A DNA stretch of 11,062 nt, taken from contig JBKHBQ010000128.1 in NCBI GenBank assembly GCA_046542305.1, forward strand, positions 1 through 11,062, written 5' to 3'. The translations under genes and the position numbers were made by a program. The stretch is from JBKHBQ01 sp046542305. Its GTDB lineage: Bacteria > Bacteroidota > Bacteroidia > Bacteroidales > 4484-276. The notes under the pieces were generated by a model. The model saw only the letters and a program-made list of their open reading frames with translations, did not search any database and was not told the origin of the DNA. Below, piece after piece: positions 5,414 through 11,062 of the stretch (positions are counted from its first letter, which is position 1; every line of letters starts with the position of its first letter).

Positions 5414-7099
5414 TTATTCCACGTTACCCTGTCCCTCAGCCTGCAGGATTGTAGGATCGTCTTTATGACCCGAAGGCAGTTCCAGTCCATAACCTTGTTG
5501 TTTGTCGGCACGCTTAAGCTGGTAAGCGAGGAAAATGGAAATCACACCACAAAGCACCAGCACCAGAATCGGGATGGTGTAATCGTAGTAGGGAAGCTCG
5601 CCCTGAATCTGTAGTTCCTTCACACGGTTACTAATCTCACCTGCATTCTTCAGGCCCTCCTGTTCTTCGAGCATGCTGCGACGATTCCGAAGGGCTTCAA
5701 CCACATCTGTATTAACCACTGTAAGAAGTGCGCCGATTCCCCAGAAAAACAATCCCAGGCCCCAGTTTTGCACTGTGAACATGGTGGCATAGGCTGTACC
5801 AAGCCGGTTTTCAGGAACGATCTTAGCCACTGACGGCCACATGGCTGCCGGAACCAACGAGAAAGCAATACCAAGGCTCAACAGGCCCATGTAGGCAAAA
5901 AATGGGTTGCTCGACAGTGCAAGCGATACGTGGGCAAAAATCAGCAGGAAAGCCCCCAGCATCATCAGCGATGCCGCTTTTCCTTTTTTATCCACGATGT
6001 TTCCAAAGATCGGGGTGAAGATGATCGTACCCAGCGGAATGAGCGCTGATGTTTTCGGGCCGTTAACCAGCCAATGCCTGATCATGTCGAGGTTGAGGTA
6101 CACCAGAACTGCAAAGGATACCAGCAGAATACCCCTGACCATCATTTTATGATTTTTATTCTTCATGTTGTTAGGTACCACCGTAATGCCAATGGCAAAG
6201 AGAAAAACAGTGATATAAACCAGCGCATTACCAAAAGCTTCGCTACCAAAGGCTACCACAGCAGCCTCTTTAGGGAGGAGATAGGAAAAACCGAATTTGT
6301 TCACCAAAAGGTCCGGTGCGTATTGGATAAACGGGAAAACCGCCGAATAAAAAGCCACACAAAGCAGTGTGATGTAAATGAACGATTTGTTGGTAACCAG
6401 CTTCACAAGGTCGGAGAATTTGAAATCCTCTTCGGGAGCTTCCTCGCCGTCGCTCACCTTCGCAGCCTGCATTTGCTTGTCGAGCTTAACATCGAAGATG
6501 GTATAAACCAGGAACATGATCAGCGACAAACCGATGAGGCTTGCAGCAAATGTGACGGCCGGAGACACCGAAGCGCCGGCAATGTCGAGCGAAATGGCAA
6601 TGGCGAGCGCCGAACCGAGCCGTCCGAAGCCCATATTGATTCCCATGGCAAGTGCGAGCTCATGTCCCTTAAACCATTTCACAATGGTACGCATGGCCAC
6701 CACACAAACCACCTCGAGGCCCGAACCGAACATAACCCTGCCGATGATCAGGCCGAGGAGCTTGTTATCTTCAAAAATAAAACCTGAGGCCGTAAGCGCC
6801 GACACCAGCCCGCCCAGAGCGGCCAGTCCGCCGAAAGTAAGCCCGGCAAGCCGGATGCCCCATTTATCAAGAATAATCCCGCCAATGATGATCATACCAA
6901 ATATATTGGCAATGGTGGTGAGTCCGATCATCCTGCCGAATTCCTCACTCGTGAAACCAAAGTCGCTTTCGAGCAGCCCTTTCAGTCCCGAATAAAAATC
7001 CTGGAAGTAGTAGGTTGAGAATGTGAGTCCGCTGATAAGGAACATCACCAGCCAGCGAAGGGCGGCAGAATCCTTTAGCAATCGTTGTGTTTTATTCAT
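5414..7099 (-). CDS. MFSD1-like major facilitator superfamily transporter with extra segments
   Basis: This 561-residue inner-membrane protein is a secondary transporter of unknown substrate. The N-terminal half shows the MFS layout: helix 1 near 14-32, helix 2 near 57-77 ending in the motif A-like loop GGIILDKWGIR (73-83), and helices 3-6 to about 200. A charged cytoplasmic linker (204-235) follows. The second half resembles MFSD1-type carriers as I recall them: CVAFYSAVFPFI (helix 7, 247-258), then FTPIFGNIVDKKGKA (361-375), LVPAAMWPSVAKIVPENRLGTAYA (415-438, in two blocks) and VQNWGLG (443-449). Two additions stand out. About 80 residues (273-352) with two further hydrophobic helices lie between helices 7 and 8. 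A charged segment (464-505) separates the last two helices. Typical MFS proteins have 400-450 residues. The ATG at 7099 has no Shine-Dalgarno sequence. The gene is monocistronic by its flanking terminator and upstream intergenic gap. Confidence 0.88.
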   Translation of the reverse strand: MNKTQRLLKDSAALRWLVMFLISGLTFSTYYFQDFYSGLKGLLESDFGFTSEEFGRMIGLTTIANIFGMIIIGGIILDKWGIRLAGLTFGGLAALGGLVSALTASGFIFEDNKLLGLIIGRVMFGSGLEVVCVVAMRTIVKWFKGHELALAMGINMGFGRLGSALAIAISLDIAGASVSPAVTFAASLIGLSLIMFLVYTIFDVKLDKQMQAAKVSDGEEAPEEDFKFSDLVKLVTNKSFIYITLLCVAFYSAVFPFIQYAPDLLVNKFGFSYLLPKEAAVVAFGSEAFGNALVYITVFLFAIGITVVPNNMKNKNHKMMVRGILLVSFAVLVYLNLDMIRHWLVNGPKTSALIPLGTIIFTPIFGNIVDKKGKAASLMMLGAFLLIFAHVSLALSSNPFFAYMGLLSLGIAFSLVPAAMWPSVAKIVPENRLGTAYATMFTVQNWGLGLFFWGIGALLTVVNTDVVEALRNRRSMLEEQEGLKNAGEISNRVKELQIQGELPYYDYTIPILVLVLCGVISIFLAYQLKRADKQQGYGLELPSGHKDDPTILQAEGQGNVE

Positions 7100-7129
7100 T
7101 CGATTTTAGTTTTATAATTTGAAATGCGT

Positions 7130-7137
7130 TAAAGATA
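7130..7137 (-). promoter_or_regulatory. Possible -7 box for the MFS gene
   Basis: The minus strand reads TATCTTTA, one base off TAnnTTTG, 30 nt before the MFS start codon. A TTTT stretch lies 19 nt further upstream where a TTTG -33 element would be expected. Both elements are imperfect, so this is only a candidate. Confidence 0.3.
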
Positions 7138-7266
7138 CCCTGAAAACAATGCCGCTAAAATAGATAAAAAATGTTAAAACTTGGGTACATTTTGGAAAAC
7201 TCACTGAAAGAATCCTGCTACCAAAAGTTAGCAAATAATTCGCAAAAAGCGCTCACCAATATTTTG

Positions 7267-7340
7267 ACGTTTCAATATGCACAGCACGATTGAAAGTTAT
7301 AACATTGACATTGAAACATGCGCAGCACTTTCAAATGTCA
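7267..7340. repeat. Pair of related inverted repeats between rsmG and the MFS gene
   Basis: Two hairpin-capable elements share a core, ATGCACAGCAC at 7277-7287 and ATGCGCAGCAC at 7318-7328 (10 of 11 identical, 41 bp apart). In the first, the core is flanked by TTTCAAT (7270-7276) and ATTGAAA (7289-7295). In the second, the arms are exchanged: GACATTGAAA (7307-7316) before and TTTCAAATGTC (7329-7339) after, giving a 10-bp stem with one bulged A. Neither is followed by a T run on either strand, so they do not look like intrinsic terminators. They lie 168-270 bp upstream of the MFS start and just past the rsmG stop. The rest of the 7100-7368 gap is A/T-rich, with no gene and only a weak TTTTGG/CCAAAA pair (7190-7195 with 7221-7226). 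Confidence 0.55.
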
Positions 7341-7368
7341 TGAGCGTGGAATAAAGCAGCCGGAGGGA

Positions 7369-7989
7369 TTACCACCAGATATGCACCAGCTTCTTCGTTT
7401 CAAAAAAGGGTTCTTCAAAGTACTTGTTGATAGGATAGATTTTGAAATGTCGAAGCAGGCTGTTGAGTTCTTCATCAAAGTCGCCACCTTTGAGGTACAG
7501 AATGCCGTTGTGGAGCTCGTTTTCGGTTCCCTTACGGATTTTTCCGTGAGACCAGTTTACAAAATCTGGAATGCGCGTCACGGCACGGCTTACGATAAAA
7601 TCCACTTTCCGCTTTACTTTTTCAAGCCTTATCTGCTCCGCCTCCACATTCTTTAAATTCAGGGCTTGGCTGATATGCTGTACTACTTTTATTTTTTTAC
7701 CGATTGAATCGATCAGGTAAAAGGAAACCTCCGGGAAAAGGATGGCCAGGGGGATTCCGGGAAATCCGCCGCCGGTTCCGGCATCGATGATCTCCGTGCC
7801 GGGCCTGAACCGGATCACCTTGGCAATGGCCAGCGAACTCAGCACATGACGCTCGTAGAGGTTATCGATGTCCTTGCGCGAAACCACATTCACCTTGTCG
7901 TTCCATTCGGCATAGGTACTGCCCAACATCCCGAACTGCCGCCGCTGTTCGGGAGTTAAATCCGGAAAATATTTTTCGATGATCTTCAT
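7369..7989 (-). CDS. rsmG: 16S rRNA (guanine-527-N7)-methyltransferase RsmG
   Basis: RsmG (GidB) uses SAM to methylate N7 of G527 in the 530 loop of 16S rRNA. Its loss gives low-level streptomycin resistance in several bacteria. The product has 206 residues from the chosen ATG (207 in E. coli). Conserved features are WNDKVNVVSRKD (29-40), LYERHVLSSLAI (44-55), the SAM-binding loop IIDAGTGGGFPGIPLAI (67-83), the acidic strand end LID (92-94), the VSRAV motif (133-137) and LYLKGG (164-169). The C-terminus FFETKKLVHIWW is complete. The frame opens six codons earlier (ATG at 8007, MGIFAAMK), but that start lies upstream of a TAnnTTTG box. The ATG at 7989 gives the usual N-terminus MKIIEKYFPDL. 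The gene diverges from the AddB-like gene and has no obvious terminator. Confidence 0.95.
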   Translation of the reverse strand: MKIIEKYFPDLTPEQRRQFGMLGSTYAEWNDKVNVVSRKDIDNLYERHVLSSLAIAKVIRFRPGTEIIDAGTGGGFPGIPLAILFPEVSFYLIDSIGKKIKVVQHISQALNLKNVEAEQIRLEKVKRKVDFIVSRAVTRIPDFVNWSHGKIRKGTENELHNGILYLKGGDFDEELNSLLRHFKIYPINKYFEEPFFETKKLVHIWW

Positions 7990-7994
7990 TGCTG

Positions 7995-8002
7995 CAAATA
8001 TA
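7995..8002 (-). promoter_or_regulatory. Bacteroidetes -7 promoter-like box at the rsmG start
   Basis: The minus strand reads TATATTTG, an exact TAnnTTTG match, followed by CAGCA and the rsmG ATG at 7989. Transcription from it would start within about 3 nt of that ATG and would exclude the longer ATG at 8007. No -33 TTG is seen at the standard spacing. Confidence 0.4.
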
Positions 8003-8027
8003 CCCATTCGGCAATCGCCGCTTTTTT

Positions 8028-8035
8028 TATCTTTG
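8028..8035 (+). promoter_or_regulatory. Candidate promoter (-7 box) for the AddB-like gene
   Basis: TATCTTTG matches TAnnTTTG exactly, 20 nt before the ATG at 8056. TTCG (8007-8010) lies near the -33 position but is not a clean TTG. A GGAG (8051-8054) sits only 1 nt from the ATG, which is too close for a standard Shine-Dalgarno role. The box is 25 bp from the opposing rsmG box, so the two promoters would overlap back to back. Confidence 0.45.
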
Positions 8036-8055
8036 AAAAAAATCTACCCTGGAGC

Positions 8056-10935
8056 ATGAATACATTCATCGGTACACTGGCTGCACACCTTCATAAAATT
8101 CACGGCAGCGACTTGGCAAATATCTGTGTGGTAATGCCCAACAAGCGGGCGGGACTGTTTTTGAGGCAGGCACTTGCACAGCATATCGAAAAACCTGTGT
8201 TGGCACCCGCCATCTTTTCGATAGGCGATTTTCTTTCTGAAATGTCGGGCCTTAAACCTGCGGATGACATCAGGTTGCTGTTCGAATTTTACGAAGTACA
8301 CAGTGAGATCGAAGGCGACCGTAAGCAGCCTTTTGAAGAATTCATCGGCTGGGCGCAGATTCTGCTTGGAGATATCAAGGAGATCGACGCGCATCTGGTG
8401 GATGCCAACACGCTGTTCGGATACCTGAACGAAGTGAAAGCCATCGAAAAGTGGCATTTGGATCAGGGTCCTCTTACCGGGACCGAAAAGGCCTATCTGC
8501 GGTTTTACCAGTCGCTGGGTGGATATTACGACCGCCTGAAAAAAAGATTGCTTGCGCAAAAAATTGCCCATCAGGGGCTGATTAACCGTACGGCAGCCGA
8601 AAACCGGATGGAGATCCTGCTCAATCTGCGGTGGGAAAAAATCTATTTTGCCGGTTTCAATGCACTCACTTCGGCCGAAAAAATGCTTACCGACTACCTG
8701 GTAGCATCAGAACGGGCCGAAATGCTGTGGGATACCGACAGCTATTATATGGATAATGGCGATCAGGAAGCGGGATACTATTTAAGGAAAGCCGCTGAAA
8801 AATCCGGGAAGGCATTCCGCTGGAAAGAGGATTATTTCAGGAAAACCAAAAAAAACATCAGCATCCTTGGTGTTCCCAAAAAGATGGGTCAGGCCCGGCT
8901 GGCCGCCGGGGTGGTTAATGATTGGCTAAATAGCGGAAAAGCAAAAAACCCGGACCTCACCCGAACTGCTGTGGTGCTTGCTGATGAAGGGCTGCTCATT
9001 CCCCTGCTCAACGCTCTTCCTGCATCGGTTTCCGGATACAACCTTACCATGGGTTTCCCGCTCAGAAATACCAACGTGTACCAGTTTCTGCAACTTACCT
9101 ACCGGCTCTACGAAAATACACACCGGCTCACCGGCCTTAAGCGCAGAAAGGATCCCGCATTTTATTACGCCGATGTCCTGAAGCTTCTGCAACATCCTTT
9201 CCTGAAGGAATTCACTGACACCTTGCCACTGGCCCAGAAAATCAAAAATGCCAACAAGGTGGTTTACGCTTCCGGCGATTTAAAGGAATTATCAGGAGAT
9301 TATCCGGAGAATGCCCGAAAGCTTTTCAACCTGCTTTTCGAAAACCCGCTGCCTGCCCCGGCACAGATCGTCAGGATTACCGGCAGCATCATCGAAGTGT
9401 TCCGCGACTTTTATATCGAACAAAAAAGCGACAGCAGCGGCATCCAACTCGAATACATGTATCATTTCGCCCTGATCAACAACCGGCTTGAAGAACTTAT
9501 AACAAAATACCGGTCGGTTGACAATGCCGGTTCGCTGCGGCAGTTGTTTACAGCCATTGCGTCGATGAGCCGCATCCCCTTTTCGGGAGAGCCGCTGAAA
9601 GGATTGCAGATCATGGGCATGCTCGAAACACGTAACCTCGACTTCGAGAGGATCATCCTGTTGTCGGCCAACGAAGGCCTGCTGCCCTCGGCATCTCCGG
9701 GCAATTCGTTTATTCCGTGGGATATCCAGCGCGAATTCGGATTGCCTACCTATCAGGAAAAAAATGCAGTGTTTGCCTATCATTTTTACCGCCTGTTGCA
9801 GCGTGCTTCAGAAATCTGCCTGATCTATGATACCGAATCCGGCCAGCTGGGCGGGGGCGAACCGAGCCGTTTTATCAGACAACTGATGCACGAACTGCCC
9901 GACTATCAACCCGGCAGCAACATCAGCCACAGGATCATCAGCCTGCCGCCGCCACCAAAAAGCAGTATACGTACTATTGCGATCGGAAAAACCACCCCGA
10001 TCATGGAAGTGCTGAGTCAGAAAGCAGAAAAGGGATTTTCGCCAACCACCCTTATCCGCTACCGCAATTGCAGCCTTCAGTTTTACTTTCATGAAATTGC
10101 CCGCCTGCAGGAAACCGAAGAAGTGGAGGAAAGCCTCGAAGCACGTACTATGGGCAATATCGTACATCATGCGCTGGAACAAATGTATAAACCATTTGTC
10201 GGCAAATCCGTTACTACGGCAGATGTTGATATGATGCTTAAGAATGTGAACGAATTTCTGACGCAGGCCTACCGGGACAAATATCCCGGCGGGGACATCA
10301 CCATGGGCCGGAACCGGCTGCTTAGCGAAGTTATCAAACGCTTTGTGGTGCGGTTTTTGGAACATGAAAAACAATGGCTGGAAACACTCCATGCTTCCGG
10401 TGAACAACTTTTTATCCGCGGGCTGGAAGAGGAAGTGAAAGCACCCGTTTCAACCGGAAACCAAGACTTCCCCAATGTGATGATCCGGGGAAATATCGAT
10501 CGCGTGGACGAAACCGGCGGCATCATCCGGATTATCGATTACAAGACAGGACAGGTAAAGGAAAGTGTAGACCTGAGGTTTAAATCCTGGGAAGAATTTC
10601 TGGAAAAGCCGCGAACGGACAAGGCGTTCCAGGTGCTGACCTATGCCTGGCTATACCATCAGAACCACAAAAACAGCCACCGGCACTTCGAAAGCGGCGT
10701 GATCAGCATGCGGAGGCTCAGCCAGTGGTTTGCTCGGTTCGGGATCAAAAACGGAGAACCCGCATCAGAAACGCTGATCGACGAAAACAGGCTGGAAGAT
10801 TACGAACACCTGCTCCGGGAAACCATCGAAAGCATTTTCGACCCCGACACTCCTTTTGTCCAGACGGATGACCAGGTCACCTGCAAGTATTGCACTTTTA
10901 ATACGCTTTGCCGCAGGTTCGACCCGGAATCCTAA
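8056..10935 (+). CDS. AddB-like PD-(D/E)XK exonuclease / inactivated helicase with Fe-S motif
   Basis: AddB is the second nuclease subunit of the AddAB (RexAB) helicase-nuclease, which resects double-strand breaks and loads RecA. This 959-residue protein shows an AddB-type plan. The N-terminal UvrD-like domain starts with ICVVMPNKRAGLFLR (23-37) but has no Walker A (GxGKT) loop, so it is probably not an ATPase. A helicase-motif remnant, LETRNLDFERIILLSANEGLLP (523-544, given in part), and GGGEPSRFI (599-607) follow. The C-terminal nuclease has His704 in GNIVHHALE, Asp815 in GNIDRVD, Asp828 and Lys830 in IIDYKTG, and Gln859/Tyr863 in QVLTY. Four cysteines, Cys672 (YRNC) and Cys943, Cys946 and Cys952 in CxxCx5C, match the iron-sulfur staple of AddB. 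The product is shorter than B. subtilis AddB (about 1,166). The ATG at 8056 fits. No addA is seen in the 127 bp downstream before the window ends. Confidence 0.9.
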   Translation: MNTFIGTLAAHLHKIHGSDLANICVVMPNKRAGLFLRQALAQHIEKPVLAPAIFSIGDFLSEMSGLKPADDIRLLFEFYEVHSEIEGDRKQPFEEFIGWAQILLGDIKEIDAHLVDANTLFGYLNEVKAIEKWHLDQGPLTGTEKAYLRFYQSLGGYYDRLKKRLLAQKIAHQGLINRTAAENRMEILLNLRWEKIYFAGFNALTSAEKMLTDYLVASERAEMLWDTDSYYMDNGDQEAGYYLRKAAEKSGKAFRWKEDYFRKTKKNISILGVPKKMGQARLAAGVVNDWLNSGKAKNPDLTRTAVVLADEGLLIPLLNALPASVSGYNLTMGFPLRNTNVYQFLQLTYRLYENTHRLTGLKRRKDPAFYYADVLKLLQHPFLKEFTDTLPLAQKIKNANKVVYASGDLKELSGDYPENARKLFNLLFENPLPAPAQIVRITGSIIEVFRDFYIEQKSDSSGIQLEYMYHFALINNRLEELITKYRSVDNAGSLRQLFTAIASMSRIPFSGEPLKGLQIMGMLETRNLDFERIILLSANEGLLPSASPGNSFIPWDIQREFGLPTYQEKNAVFAYHFYRLLQRASEICLIYDTESGQLGGGEPSRFIRQLMHELPDYQPGSNISHRIISLPPPPKSSIRTIAIGKTTPIMEVLSQKAEKGFSPTTLIRYRNCSLQFYFHEIARLQETEEVEESLEARTMGNIVHHALEQMYKPFVGKSVTTADVDMMLKNVNEFLTQAYRDKYPGGDITMGRNRLLSEVIKRFVVRFLEHEKQWLETLHASGEQLFIRGLEEEVKAPVSTGNQDFPNVMIRGNIDRVDETGGIIRIIDYKTGQVKESVDLRFKSWEEFLEKPRTDKAFQVLTYAWLYHQNHKNSHRHFESGVISMRRLSQWFARFGIKNGEPASETLIDENRLEDYEHLLRETIESIFDPDTPFVQTDDQVTCKYCTFNTLCRRFDPES

Positions 10936-11003
10936 GACTGTTTCTACGCAGTACTATAATACCATTGCAGATCAGCGAATTAAACCAACCAGCTAAAACC
11001 GCC

Positions 11004-11021
11004 AATCGTTAATCGTTAATC
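11004..11021 (+). repeat. Short heptamer tandem repeat (AATCGTT)
   Basis: AATCGTT occurs twice in tandem and is followed by AATC. Nearby are two CTGAAA words (11021-11026 and 11029-11034) and a distant CTGTTTC/GAAACAG inverted pair (10938-10944 with 11031-11037). The 127 bp after the AddB-like gene show no other feature and no clear terminator. From memory, similar AATCG-based heptamers occur between genes in many Bacteroidetes genomes. Confidence 0.5.
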
Positions 11022-11062
11022 TGAAATCCTGAAACAGACCATTGCTACCCGCGCCAAAAAAA

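Noticed and set aside
6074..6787. 237-codon open frame antisense to the MFS gene
   Set aside because: The translation is a low-complexity mixture rich in His, Asn and Arg, without hydrophobic core patterns, and is fully opposite a real membrane protein.
7307..7339. Second inverted repeat as an intrinsic terminator for rsmG
   Set aside because: The loop is 12 nt, the stem is bulged and A/T-rich, and no T tract follows on the minus strand.
7990..8007. Longer rsmG start at ATG 8007
   Set aside because: It adds MGIFAA, which is not typical of RsmG, and lies upstream of an exact -7 box.
9292..9783. 163-codon open frame antisense to the AddB-like gene
   Set aside because: It is a shadow of the long nuclease gene, with no motif or initiation signal.
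1..11062. CRISPR array, tRNA, rRNA, transposase or toxin-antitoxin pair
   Set aside because: I scanned the intergenic gaps and frames by eye. There are no regularly spaced repeats, cloverleaf-like sequences, transposase motifs or small gene pairs that would support any of these.

Overview
The window looks like a chromosomal housekeeping segment from a member of the Bacteroidota, probably Bacteroidales-like. The evidence is the following: several starts are preceded by close matches to the Bacteroidetes -7 promoter element (TAnnTTTG), convincing Shine-Dalgarno sequences are almost absent, and the protein variants (the Dus subfamily, an AddB-like nuclease without a Walker A motif, and the LepA and EF-Ts sequences) resemble Bacteroidetes forms as I recall them. 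No rRNA, tRNA, CRISPR array, insertion sequence or phage gene is visible.

Layout. At the left edge is a short A/T-rich hairpin, then tsf (EF-Ts) on the plus strand, closed by a strong intrinsic terminator. Converging on it is a minus-strand block, read right to left: trmJ-like 2'-O-methyltransferase, a tRNA-dihydrouridine synthase, lepA (EF-4), and a six-helix membrane protein of unknown function whose start lies 6 nt past the lepA stop. Upstream of that block, also on the minus strand and separated by its own terminator, is a large MFSD1-like major facilitator transporter. A 269-bp intergenic region with two related inverted repeats then precedes rsmG (16S rRNA G527 methyltransferase, minus strand). 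A compact divergent promoter region separates rsmG from a long plus-strand gene for an AddB-like PD-(D/E)XK exonuclease with an apparent iron-sulfur cluster motif. The last 127 bp contain no recognisable gene, only a small heptamer repeat.

Functional theme. Five of the eight genes serve translation: EF-Ts recycles EF-Tu, LepA acts on the ribosome, and Dus, TrmJ and RsmG modify tRNA or 16S rRNA. The other three are a transporter, an orphan membrane protein and a DNA-repair nuclease. I do not see a new multi-gene system. The points most worth a second look are the extra two-helix insertion in the MFS protein, the paired swapped-arm inverted repeats upstream of it, the promoter boxes placed almost on top of the start codons of dus, lepA and rsmG, and the uncharacterised membrane protein after lepA.
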